Assembly: GCA_035651655.1 (NCBI GenBank)
Contig: DASRFG010000033.1
Span: forward strand, 1 to 64,000
DNA length: 64,000 bases
From: Terriglobales bacterium
Lineage (GTDB): Bacteria > Acidobacteriota > Terriglobia > Terriglobales > Acidobacteriaceae
Reading direction: 5' to 3'
The first letter of the stretch is position 1; each line of letters opens with the position of its first letter. Made by a program: the position numbers and the translations under genes. The notes under the pieces are model-generated. The model searched no databases and had not been told where the DNA came from. It saw nothing but the letters and a program-made list of their open reading frames with translations. Below, in pieces: positions 1-7,457 of this stretch.

Positions 1-1589
1 CGCAACGCTTCGGCCACTTTTCCGCTGGCGATCAGCTTGGAGAGACGTTCGAAATCGCCTGACATCGCGCGGTCTTTGTCCACGCTGGGGCAGACGGAGC
101 GGATGGCGGTGTGAGCGGCCAGTCCGCGCTTGCTGGTCTTGAGCGGCGCCAGAAAATCGAGCGCCTGCGCGGCGGCCATGGCCTCGATGGCGAGCACGTG
201 GCGCGTGTTGGCGACGATCTGCTTGAGCTTGATGGCGGCGGTCATGCCCATGGAGACGTAGTCCTCTTTGTTGCCGGAGGTGGTGATGGAATCCACCGAG
301 GCGGGATGGGCCAGCACCTTGTTCTCGCTGGCCAGCGCCGCGGCCGTGACCTGCGCCATCATGAAGCCGGAGTTGAGGCCGGCGCCGGCGGCGAGAAACG
401 GCGGCAGTCCTTCATTGAGCGCGGGATTGACCATGCGCTCCAGGCGGCGCTCGGAAATTCCCGCCAGCGAGGCCAGCGCTATGCCGAGGAAGTCGAGCGC
501 GAAGGCCACTGGTTCGCCGTGAAAATTTCCGCCGGAGAGAATTTCGCTGTGGCTGTCGGATTTGGCGCCTGCATCTTCATGGCGAAGCCCTTCGTTTCGA
601 GGCCCCGGTTTCCGCACAAACACCAACGGGTTGTCCACCGCGGAGTTGACCTCGGTTTCAATCACGCGACGGCAATGGGCCAGTGAGTCGCGCACCGCGC
701 CGTGGACCTGCGGAATGCAGCGCAGAGAATAGGCGTCCTGCACCCGGGCACAATCGCGGTGCGACTCGCGAATGCCGCTGCCTTCGAGCATGCGCCGCAG
801 GTTCTCCGCGGTGCGCACCTGGCCGGGATGCGGGCGGACGGTATGAATGCGGGCATCGAAGGCGACGTCGGTGCCGCGCAGCGCGTCGAGGGTGAGGGCG
901 CCGATCACGTCGGCGGAATCCACCAGAGTCTCCGCCGCGAGCAGCGCCAGGGCGCCGACCGAGAGCATGCCCTGGGTGCCGTTGATGAGCGAGACGGCCT
1001 CTTTGGCTTCGAGCACAATGGGCTTAATGCCGGCTTCTTTGAGTGCGTCGCGCGCGGGGATGCGGCCGCCGTGGTAGCCGCCATCTTCGGCCGCGATCAT
1101 GACTTCGCCTTCGCCGATAAGCGCGATGGCAAGATGCGCGAGGGGAGCGAGATCGCCGCTGGCGCCGACGCTGCCGCGCGCCGGGACCACGGGGTGGACG
1201 CGGCGGTTCAGCATTTCGCAGAAGGTATCAATGAGCACGGCGCGCACGCCGGAGAAACCCTTGGCCAGCGAGTTGGCGCGCAGCAGCATCATGGCGCGGA
1301 CTTCAGGGGCGGAGAGCGGCTCGCCCACCCCGGCGCAATGCGAGCGAATCAGGTTGACCTGCATTTCGCGGATCTGGTCCGGCGGGATGCGCACGTCGGC
1401 GAGCTTGCCGACGCCAGTGGTGATGGCGTAGGCGACCTGGTTGCCGGCAACGATAGCGTCAACCACGCCGCGGGCGCGGTCCACGGCTTCGCGGGCGTCG
1501 GGCGCGAGCAGGACAGGGCGGTGCTCGTGGACGACTTCGTCCACGTCGGCGAGGGTGAGGTCGTTACCGTTGATGTGAAGAGCTTTCAT
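1..1589 (-). CDS. hutH: Histidine ammonia-lyase, 3' end cut by window edge
   Basis: The enzyme removes ammonia from L-histidine to give urocanate, the first step of the Hut pathway in the cytoplasm. The reading frame is open from the ATG at 1589 to the window edge (529 codons). The MIO-forming triad Ala-Ser-Gly is at residues 143-145, inside GSVGASGDLAPL, the position expected for bacterial HAL. The family motifs QDAYSLRCIPQVHG and LSGGNFHGEP are present. Family proteins are about 510 residues long. This one carries about 20 extra residues near 325-346, between NPLVF and LSGGNFHG, rich in charged residues, with no frame break. It is transcribed leftward, and the rest of a hut operon, if present, lies outside the window. 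The last few residues and the stop codon are not visible. Confidence 0.95.
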   Translation of the reverse strand, partial: MKALHINGNDLTLADVDEVVHEHRPVLLAPDAREAVDRARGVVDAIVAGNQVAYAITTGVGKLADVRIPPDQIREMQVNLIRSHCAGVGEPLSAPEVRAMMLLRANSLAKGFSGVRAVLIDTFCEMLNRRVHPVVPARGSVGASGDLAPLAHLAIALIGEGEVMIAAEDGGYHGGRIPARDALKEAGIKPIVLEAKEAVSLINGTQGMLSVGALALLAAETLVDSADVIGALTLDALRGTDVAFDARIHTVRPHPGQVRTAENLRRMLEGSGIRESHRDCARVQDAYSLRCIPQVHGAVRDSLAHCRRVIETEVNSAVDNPLVFVRKPGPRNEGLRHEDAGAKSDSHSEILSGGNFHGEPVAFALDFLGIALASLAGISERRLERMVNPALNEGLPPFLAAGAGLNSGFMMAQVTAAALASENKVLAHPASVDSITTSGNKEDYVSMGMTAAIKLKQIVANTRHVLAIEAMAAAQALDFLAPLKTSKRGLAAHTAIRSVCPSVDKDRAMSGDFERLSKLIASGKVAEAL

Positions 1590-1622
1590 AAGGGGCAGTT
1601 GTCAGGGGTCAGTGCCCAGTAC

Positions 1623-2051
1623 TCAGCCGTGTACTGCTTTTTTCATCGCCTCTCGAAATACATCTGTGTACTTTTGTGGCAGCTCGCGTTTTTTCATTTG
1701 CGCGTCAGTCACAATGTGCGTGGTTTCACCTTCCGCCAGTATGGTGTTGTCACTTGGCCGCAGCACTTCGTATCCAAAATGGATCAGCGACTCGCGGACG
1801 TTTTTCAAGTGCGTGCGCACAACGATTTCATCATCGTAGCGCGCCGGCGACTTGTAACGGCAGCGCGCATCTACCACGGCGATGAAGCAGCCGTCTTCGG
1901 TTTCCATGTCGCGATAAGTGAAGCCCATGGAGCGCAACAGGTCAACCCGGCCAATTTCAAACCAGATGAAGTAATTGGAATGATAGACCACGCCCATCTG
2001 GTCGGTCTCGGCGTAGCGCACGCGCAAACGGGATTCGGAGTGATGGCTCAT
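1623..2051 (-). CDS. Acyl-CoA thioesterase, YbgC/4-hydroxybenzoyl-CoA thioesterase type
   Basis: This is a single hotdog-fold domain of 142 residues, the normal size for this family of cytoplasmic acyl-CoA hydrolases. The signature YAETDQMGVVYHSNYF near residues 13-28 contains the catalytic Asp (D17) and the conserved His-Ser-Asn. The ATG overlaps the TGA of the upstream crotonase gene (ATGA), so the two are probably translationally coupled. Being last in the acyl-CoA catabolic block suggests it hydrolyses a CoA intermediate or recycles CoA. The substrate cannot be read from the sequence. Confidence 0.9.
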   Translation of the reverse strand: MSHHSESRLRVRYAETDQMGVVYHSNYFIWFEIGRVDLLRSMGFTYRDMETEDGCFIAVVDARCRYKSPARYDDEIVVRTHLKNVRESLIHFGYEVLRPSDNTILAEGETTHIVTDAQMKKRELPQKYTDVFREAMKKAVHG

Positions 2052-2830
2052 TTGCCGGTCCAGCGCGGCTTGCGCTTCTCGAGAAATGCGGTGACGCCCT
2101 CGCGGAAGTCGGCGGTTGTCCGAATGCGGGCATTGTCTTCCACCGCGGCCGCGATCTGCGAGTCCAGCGATTCAGATATAAAACTGTTCACCAGCTTCTT
2201 GGTAGCGCGCACGGATGACGGACTGTTCTCGAGCAATTGGTCGGCGAGTTCGCGAGCGCGGGCCATCAGCCGCTCCGGCTCGACTACCTCGTTGACCAGT
2301 CCGTAGCGATGGGCTTCAGCGGCGTCGAAGAGGCGCCCGGTCATCAGCAGGTCGCGCGCGATCTTGTGTCCGACCTGCCAGACCAGAATGGAAGAGACGA
2401 TCGCGGGGACGAAGCCGATGCGTACTTCGGTGTAGCCGAACTTGGCTTCCGGGATGGCGAGCGTGAAGTCGCACATGGTAGCGATGCCCGTGCCGCCGGC
2501 GATGGCGGCGCCGTTCACCGCGGCGATGGTGGACTTGGGAAATTCGTAAATGCGGCGGAAGATGCGCGCCATCTTGGCTGAATCCTGAACGTTCTGATCG
2601 TGGGTCTTGCCCAGCAGCGACTTTAATTCTTCGAGGTCGAGGCCGGCGCAGAAGGCTTTGCCCGCTCCGGTGACCATCAGCACCTGCGCGGGTGAGCGCT
2701 CGACGTCGTCGAGCGCCGACATGAATTCATCAAGCAGTTCGAAGCTGAGAGCGTTCCGCTTCTCGGGACGGTTCAGCGTGACGGTGGCGATGGGGCCGTC
2801 GTGCGCGAGTTGGAGGTTCCGGAAAGACAT
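2048..2830 (-). CDS. Enoyl-CoA hydratase/isomerase family, probable methylglutaconyl-CoA hydratase
   Basis: This is a crotonase-fold protein of 260 residues, full length for the family. The first oxyanion-hole segment is GKAFCAGLDLEEL (near 57-69) and the second is AAIAGGTGI (near 106-114). The segment EVRIGFVPA with its conserved Glu follows FGYT and resembles LiuC-type methylglutaconyl-CoA hydratases, whereas the other crotonase glutamate position (GGTG) is not Glu. It is followed by an overlapping thioesterase gene and preceded 14 bases upstream by HMG-CoA lyase. In leucine catabolism this enzyme would hydrate 3-methylglutaconyl-CoA to HMG-CoA, the substrate of that neighbour. The fold is certain; the substrate is inferred from context. 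Confidence 0.88.
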   Translation of the reverse strand: MSFRNLQLAHDGPIATVTLNRPEKRNALSFELLDEFMSALDDVERSPAQVLMVTGAGKAFCAGLDLEELKSLLGKTHDQNVQDSAKMARIFRRIYEFPKSTIAAVNGAAIAGGTGIATMCDFTLAIPEAKFGYTEVRIGFVPAIVSSILVWQVGHKIARDLLMTGRLFDAAEAHRYGLVNEVVEPERLMARARELADQLLENSPSSVRATKKLVNSFISESLDSQIAAAVEDNARIRTTADFREGVTAFLEKRKPRWTGK

Positions 2831-2844
2831 TGGGAATTCGCCGA

Positions 2845-3705
2845 CTACGAATACTTGGCCGCGATTTCTGCCGAGATCTTCAGCAGCGGATCCAGTGACC
2901 TGACGATTGGCGGAGGAACTTTACGCTGCTTCAATGCTTCGAGCACGCGCTCGGTGGGAATATTTCCCACCAGCTCGTCCTGTGCGAAAGGACAACCGCC
3001 AAGACCCCCGAGCGCGGAATCGAAGCGTCGGCAACCGGCATCATACGCGGCCAGAATTTTGTCCGTCGCCTGCTCGGGCCGGCTGTGCAGGTGAACGCCA
3101 ACTTCCAGGTAATCGTATTTCGCCAGCACCGCCCCGACCAGCTCGCGGATTTGTTCGGGCGTCGCCACGCCCACGGTATCAGCCAGGGAAATCATTTTTA
3201 TGTCGGAGGATTCAAGAAGCGCGACTGCCTCGACCACCTCGCCGATGTTCCAGTCATCGCCATAGGGATTGCCGAATGCCATGGAAATATAAACTACCGT
3301 GTTGAGCCCGGCTTCGTCAGCTTTCTTCTCGATCTTCTCTAACTCGTCAATGGCGTCTTCCAGAGTCTGATTTTGATTCTTCTGCAGGAATGTAGGCGAG
3401 ACGGAATAGGGGAAGCCGACAGTGCGGACCGCGTTGGTCGCGATAGCGCGTTCCACGCCTTTTTCATTGACTACGATGGCAATGATTTCAACGTCGTCCG
3501 GCGGATCGAGCTCCTCGAGCACTTTTTCCGAATCTGCCATCTGCGGCACGGCTTTTGGCGAGACAAACGAGACAGCATCAATGTGCTTGAATCCGGCGCT
3601 CACAAGCGCGTTCAGATAGGCGGCCTTAGTCTCGGTGGGGACCTGTTTCTTCAGGCCCTGCCAGGCGTCGCGCGGGCACTCGATGATCTTGACGGACTCA
3701 GCCAC
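2845..3705 (-). CDS. mvaB: Hydroxymethylglutaryl-CoA lyase
   Basis: The enzyme cleaves HMG-CoA to acetoacetate and acetyl-CoA, the last step of leucine breakdown. It is a TIM-barrel protein of 286 residues, typical for bacterial HMG-CoA lyase. Visible motifs are the N-terminal PRDAWQ (catalytic Arg-Asp; most relatives have PRDGLQ), the metal-binding HLHSRPEQ near residue 205, and the diagnostic GLGGCPFAQDELVGN loop with the active-site Cys. The gene lies between the LiuC-like crotonase and the acyl-CoA carboxylase beta subunit, in the same direction, so a catabolic operon is likely. A dispersed repeat fills most of the 44-base gap upstream. Confidence 0.93.
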   Translation of the reverse strand: MAESVKIIECPRDAWQGLKKQVPTETKAAYLNALVSAGFKHIDAVSFVSPKAVPQMADSEKVLEELDPPDDVEIIAIVVNEKGVERAIATNAVRTVGFPYSVSPTFLQKNQNQTLEDAIDELEKIEKKADEAGLNTVVYISMAFGNPYGDDWNIGEVVEAVALLESSDIKMISLADTVGVATPEQIRELVGAVLAKYDYLEVGVHLHSRPEQATDKILAAYDAGCRRFDSALGGLGGCPFAQDELVGNIPTERVLEALKQRKVPPPIVRSLDPLLKISAEIAAKYS

Positions 3706-3707
3706 TG

Positions 3708-3737
3708 TTCACCACAGAGACACGGAGGCACGAAGAG
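3708..3737. repeat. Dispersed ACCACAGAGACACGGAGG-type repeat, copy 1
   Basis: The core reads TTCACCACAGAGACACGGAG on the plus strand. It sits just upstream of the HMG-CoA lyase start codon, between it and the carboxyltransferase stop. Similar sequences recur at about 5511, 7380, 8087 and 11173 in the same orientation relative to the leftward genes. No inverted ends or coding capacity are seen. Confidence 0.75.
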
Positions 3738-3749
3738 ATTGGCGAACAC

Positions 3750-5453
3750 TCATGTTTGTAAAACTCCCACTTTGAACTCTGGCACGTCGGGATTGAGCGA
3801 TGCTGCTTCCAGGGCTTCAATCAACGCCGCACGCGTATCAAGCGGGTCAATGATCTTGTCGATCCAGAGCCGCGCCGCGCCATAGCGCGGATCAGTCTGT
3901 TCGTCGTAAGTTTGTTTTACGGAGGCGTAAAGCTCGCCTTTCTCTTCGTCGCTGAGTTTTTTGCCGCCACGCTCGAGTTGCTTGATTTTGATCTCAACCA
4001 GCGTGCCCGCGGCGGAATCGCCACTCATCACAGCGTAGCGGGCGGTCGGCCAGGCGAAGACAAATCGCGGATCGTATGCCTTACCGCACATGGCGTAATG
4101 TCCGGCGCCGAACGAGCCGCCGATGATCACGGTAATTTTTGGCACTACGGAGTTTGAGACCGCATTCACCATTTTTGCCCCGGCCTTGATGATGCCGCTC
4201 CACTCGGCGTCGCGGCCGACCATGAATCCGTTGACGTCGTGCAGAAAGATCAGGGGCACCAGGTTCTGATTGCAGTCCATGATGAAGCGGGCGGCTTTTT
4301 CGGCGGACTCGGTGTAAATCACGCCGCCGAATTCCATGCGCTTGTGCCCGGCCTCGTCTATCTGTTGGACGTGCGTTTTCTGATTGGCAACGATGCCGAC
4401 CGCAAAGCCGCCAATGCGGGCGAAGCCGCAGATCACGGTCTGGCCATACTCAGCTTTGTATTCGTCAAAGCGGCTGCCATCCACGACGCGGGCGATGATT
4501 TCTTTCATATCGTAAGGGCGAGCCGGATTGGCTTCGTAGATGCCGTACAGCTCCTCAGCGGCAAAGCGCGGCGCCTCCGGCTTCTTGCGGTCGTAGGGCG
4601 ATTGGCGACGGTAGCCCATTTTTTCGACGAGAGAGCGGATGCGCGCCAGGCAAGCTTCGTCGTTCAATTCGCGATAGTCAACCGTGCCACTGATTGCGGC
4701 ATGCATTTTGGCCCCGCCGAGTTCTTCAGCCGAGACCTTCTGGCCGATTGCGGCCTGCACCAGCGCCGGGCCTGCCAGAAAAAGGCCGCTGCCTTCAGTC
4801 ATGAGCACGTGGTCGCACATCACCGGGAGGTAGCCGCCGCCGGCCACGCACATGCCCATGATGGCGGCGATCTGCGGGATGCCTTTAGCGGACATCACGG
4901 CATTGTTGCGGAAGACGCGGCCAAAGTCGTCGGTGTCTGGGAAAACGTCTTCTTGAAGCGGCAGAAACACGCCGGCGGAGTCAACCAGGTAAATGGTGGG
5001 GATGCGATTATCAATGGCGATGTTTTGGGCGCGAATCACCTTCTTCGCGGTCATGGGAAAGAAAGCCCCGGCCTTCACCGTGGCATCGTTCACGATCAGC
5101 ATAAAAAGGCGATCGTGAATGCGGCCCAGACCGGTAACCACGCCCGCGGCGGGCGCGCCCCCCCATTCTTCGTACATGCCCCAGGCAGCATAAGGTCCCA
5201 GTTCGAATAGCTCGGTGCCCGGATCAAGCAGCCGCGCGATGCGCTCACGCGCGGTCAACCGGCCTTTACTGTGCTGGTTGTCAATAGACTTTTTGCCGCC
5301 GCCCTCACGGATGTTCTCTTCTTGGTTGCGCATGCGGGTGACCAGTTCCGCCATGGCGCGCATGTTGGTTTCAAAGCGCTTTGAGGTAGGGTCCACGGTG
5401 GACAAGAGGGTATTCGAGGGCGCATCCGAAGTGGGCTTGGTACGGTCTGCCAT
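3750..5453 (-). CDS. Acyl-CoA carboxylase beta subunit, probable methylcrotonyl-CoA carboxylase carboxyltransferase
   Basis: This is the carboxyltransferase half of a biotin-dependent acyl-CoA carboxylase. It transfers CO2 from carboxybiotin to the acyl-CoA in the cytoplasm. It is 567 residues long with the usual tandem crotonase-like N and C domains. NDATVKAGAFFP, YLVDSAG, FGRVFRNNAVMS and GIPQIAAIMG in the N domain match methylcrotonyl/geranyl-CoA carboxylases better than propionyl-CoA carboxylases. The C domain has IIGGSFGAGHYAMCG. The neighbours (HMG-CoA lyase and LiuC-like hydratase) support a leucine pathway. No biotin-carboxylase/BCCP alpha subunit is encoded nearby, so it must come from elsewhere. 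Propionyl-CoA specificity cannot be excluded. Confidence 0.9.
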   Translation of the reverse strand: MADRTKPTSDAPSNTLLSTVDPTSKRFETNMRAMAELVTRMRNQEENIREGGGKKSIDNQHSKGRLTARERIARLLDPGTELFELGPYAAWGMYEEWGGAPAAGVVTGLGRIHDRLFMLIVNDATVKAGAFFPMTAKKVIRAQNIAIDNRIPTIYLVDSAGVFLPLQEDVFPDTDDFGRVFRNNAVMSAKGIPQIAAIMGMCVAGGGYLPVMCDHVLMTEGSGLFLAGPALVQAAIGQKVSAEELGGAKMHAAISGTVDYRELNDEACLARIRSLVEKMGYRRQSPYDRKKPEAPRFAAEELYGIYEANPARPYDMKEIIARVVDGSRFDEYKAEYGQTVICGFARIGGFAVGIVANQKTHVQQIDEAGHKRMEFGGVIYTESAEKAARFIMDCNQNLVPLIFLHDVNGFMVGRDAEWSGIIKAGAKMVNAVSNSVVPKITVIIGGSFGAGHYAMCGKAYDPRFVFAWPTARYAVMSGDSAAGTLVEIKIKQLERGGKKLSDEEKGELYASVKQTYDEQTDPRYGAARLWIDKIIDPLDTRAALIEALEAASLNPDVPEFKVGVLQT

Positions 5454-5510
5454 GAGGCCAGTTGGGGAAACTATTTACGGTATAACAGCGGAGCGGAAGG
5501 GCGCAAACGC

Positions 5511-5541
5511 TTCACCACAGAGACACAGAGGCACGGAGGAA
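5511..5541. repeat. Dispersed ACCACAGAGACACAGAGG-type repeat, copy 2
   Basis: The core is TTCACCACAGAGACACAGAG. This copy is not purely intergenic: read leftward it supplies the last codons (ASVSLW) and the TGA stop of the crotonase-like gene at 5512-6180. Confidence 0.75.
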
Positions 5542-6180
5542 TTCAAAATTAGAGTGCCGGGACTTGAGCAGCCGGATAGCTTTATCCAGCGGATCTTCGG
5601 CGATGGTGTTCACCAAACCCATCCTGAGTGCCTGACGAGCGTCCAGCTTTTCGGCGGTGACGAAAATCTGCAGGGCTCGTGCCTTGCTGATCAAGCGGGG
5701 CAATCGCTGGGTGCCACCCCACCCGGTGATCAGTCCTAGAGCAGCTCCACGATGTCCGAAAATCGCGTTGCGCGCTGCCACCCGGTAGCGACAAGCGAGC
5801 GCGAGGTCCAACCCACCGCCCATGCAGTAACCCTCGACGACAGCGCAGACCGGAGCCGGGAAGGTCTCGACCAGATTCATCAGCTCCTGTCCATCGCGGG
5901 AAAATTCCAGCGCCTGAGGCGCGGTGAGGGCGGAAATCTCGACGAGGTCAGCGCCCGCAGAAAAGAATTTTTCGTTGCCGGTGATGATCAGCGGCTTGGG
6001 CGCTTCGCGGGCCAAGTCCCGGATCGCCTCGGTCAACGCAAGCAGGCAGGCATGGGTAAGGCGATTGGTCCCATCCTCGGAGCACAGACGCAGTACATGC
6101 ACACCGTCAAGAATCTGTAATTGGTGATGGGTAATTTGCAATGGAAAATCGTGTTGAACGGAATAATCGCCTGAAGTCAA
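5512..6180 (-). CDS. Enoyl-CoA hydratase/isomerase-like protein, short and with altered catalytic residues
   Basis: The crotonase fold is shown by EKFFSAGADLVEI (near 70-82), the second oxyanion segment YCMGGGLDLALACR (118-131) and GWGGTQRLPRL (153-163). It is 222 residues long, shorter than the usual 255-260, because the C-terminal trimerisation helices are missing and the frame ends inside a dispersed repeat. The two catalytic Glu positions of rat mitochondrial enoyl-CoA hydratase are Asp (D125) and Gly (G145), so ordinary hydratase activity is doubtful. The longest frame starts at a TTG inside a 12-base inverted repeat; an in-frame GTG at 6102 is a reasonable alternative. It could be an isomerase, a non-canonical crotonase, or a decaying gene. 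Confidence 0.72.
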   Translation of the reverse strand: MTSGDYSVQHDFPLQITHHQLQILDGVHVLRLCSEDGTNRLTHACLLALTEAIRDLAREAPKPLIITGNEKFFSAGADLVEISALTAPQALEFSRDGQELMNLVETFPAPVCAVVEGYCMGGGLDLALACRYRVAARNAIFGHRGAALGLITGWGGTQRLPRLISKARALQIFVTAEKLDARQALRMGLVNTIAEDPLDKAIRLLKSRHSNFEFLRASVSLW

Positions 6181-6189
6181 TTACAGATT
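6112..6189. repeat. Perfect 12-base inverted repeat around the start of the short crotonase gene
   Basis: AATCTGTAATTG (6112-6123) and CAATTACAGATT (6178-6189) are exact reverse complements with 54 bases between them. The interval encodes the first 20-odd residues of the gene if its TTG start at 6180 is used. In mRNA the arms would pair across the start site. It may be a regulatory hairpin or the remnant of a small insertion. Confidence 0.6.
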
Positions 6190-6217
6190 AGAAGTTGACC
6201 AAATTACATAGGGCAGC

Positions 6218-6946
6218 TCATTCGGCGGTACTTATCCAGCGCTCCACGTTGCGCCCGTCTTCCGTCAGCTCGAAGTTGCCAACGCGCACTCCCTCGCCAA
6301 TGATGCGTTGCGTTGCAGGGTCGCGCACGACGCGAGCGATCCACTGCCGGCCAACTTCGTACTTATTGGGCGTGAACCATTGTTGCGGCAGCACTTCCAC
6401 CAACCCGGCGGCCGCATATAGAACATAAATGGCAATGGCGGGGTCGTCCTTGGTGCGAGCAGGAGTGGTGTTGATCAGCAGCAGCTCGTCTATCCCGCGA
6501 AACTCGGCCGGGACCTCGATCTTGTGAGTGCCTTCCGGCAGCGAGGAACTCAATTCCAATTCAGCGAGGGGTTCTGTAGCAGAGTACACACGTTCAGTGG
6601 AAGGCTTGAACCAGCCCACCACGTCAGTGAAGGAAAACGCCTTGAGCTGGTCGGGATCGAAGCACAAGAGGCGAAGCGCGCCCGGCTCGGGACACCAGAC
6701 GCCGAGCAGATTTGATCCAATAGGGAAGGCGCGACTGTAGGTGTTCAGCGCCAGGCGTGGCTTGTCGCGTTCCTGCGGCAGCGCCAAGGTGACCAGATAC
6801 GCAAGCTCGCCGTCGTTGCCGTGATAGGACCATAAGAATTTCTGGCCCGAGGCGCCAACAATTGTAGGAAAGGTATTCCAGTACCAGGGACTGGGGCCGA
6901 TGGCACTTTCGATCAGCCCGCGTTGACGGGTGGGGTTCTCGGCCAT
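6218..6946 (-). CDS. Conserved-looking hypothetical protein beside the B12-binding subunit
   Basis: I do not recognise this 242-residue family. The protein has no signal peptide, membrane segment or nucleotide-binding motif that I can see. It is rich in aromatic residues (PSPWYWNTFP, LWSYHGNDGELAYLV, VVGWFKPS), suggesting an all-beta globular domain. A C-terminal part from about residue 175 contains QQWFTPNKYEVGRQWIARV. Its ATG follows directly on the stop codon of the B12-binding mutase subunit (6947), so the two are very likely co-translated. That coupling is the only functional hint. Protein-like composition and the tight junction make it a real gene. Confidence 0.75.
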   Translation of the reverse strand: MAENPTRQRGLIESAIGPSPWYWNTFPTIVGASGQKFLWSYHGNDGELAYLVTLALPQERDKPRLALNTYSRAFPIGSNLLGVWCPEPGALRLLCFDPDQLKAFSFTDVVGWFKPSTERVYSATEPLAELELSSSLPEGTHKIEVPAEFRGIDELLLINTTPARTKDDPAIAIYVLYAAAGLVEVLPQQWFTPNKYEVGRQWIARVVRDPATQRIIGEGVRVGNFELTEDGRNVERWISTAE

Positions 6947-7369
6947 TTATCTGGCTGCCGGCAAGCTGCGAGGTTTTACGTTTTTGCGGATGAATTCGAC
7001 GATCTCGTCCATTGGGGTGCCGGGCTGGAAAATTCCGGCCACCCCCGCCTGCTTGAGCGCGGTCACGTCCTGATCAGGGATGATGCCGCCCACCAGGACG
7101 AGCACGTCATCCATTTTGTTCTGCTGCAGGAGTCTCATGACGTGAGGCACGATGGCGTTGTGGGCGCCAGAAAGAATGGAGAGGCCGATGACGTCAACAT
7201 CTTCTTGAAGCGCCGCGTTGACGACCATATCGGGTGTCTGGCGCAGGCCCGTGTAGATGACTTCCATGCCGGCATCGCGCAGTGCTCGGGCGATAACTTT
7301 GGCGCCGCGGTCATGACCATCAAGGCCGGGTTTGGCCACCAGGACACGGATTTTGCGCTCCTCGGGCAT
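6947..7369 (-). CDS. Cobalamin-binding subunit of an acyl-CoA mutase
   Basis: This 140-residue protein is the stand-alone C-terminal (B12-binding) domain of methylmalonyl/isobutyryl-CoA-type mutases. GLDGHDRG near residues 15-22 holds the His (H19) that replaces dimethylbenzimidazole as lower cobalt ligand. SILSGAH and [10 protein letters not shown] are the other cofactor-contact motifs. The matching large subunit, which lacks a B12 domain, is encoded at 8445-10244, upstream in the same direction and separated by an AlkA-like gene. Together they would form a two-subunit adenosylcobalamin-dependent carbon-skeleton mutase. The associated G-protein chaperone (MeaB/ArgK) is not in the window. Confidence 0.93.
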   Translation of the reverse strand: MPEERKIRVLVAKPGLDGHDRGAKVIARALRDAGMEVIYTGLRQTPDMVVNAALQEDVDVIGLSILSGAHNAIVPHVMRLLQQNKMDDVLVLVGGIIPDQDVTALKQAGVAGIFQPGTPMDEIVEFIRKNVKPRSLPAAR

Positions 7370-7379
7370 TGAGCTTCAT

Positions 7380-7412
7380 TTAACCACAAAGGACACGAAG
7401 GGTCACAGAGGG
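7380..7412. repeat. Dispersed repeat, copy 3 (variant ACCACAAAGGACACGAAGG)
   Basis: TTAACCACAAAGGACACGAAG followed by GGTCACAGAGGG lies 10 bases upstream of the start of the B12-binding subunit gene. It is a diverged member of the repeat family at 3708, 5511 and 11173. Confidence 0.65.
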
Positions 7413-7457
7413 TGGTATTCAAGCTTTGATTTGCCTCGATTCCCGAGGAAACGCTCC

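Noticed and set aside
702..2306. Rightward open frame of 534 codons opposite hutH and the thioesterase gene
   Set aside because: It is the antisense shadow of two well-supported genes. The translation is His/Gly/Arg-rich with no family motif.
4239..5210. Rightward 323-codon frame opposite the carboxyltransferase gene
   Set aside because: Shadow frame; the opposite strand encodes a complete acyl-CoA carboxylase beta subunit with all motifs.
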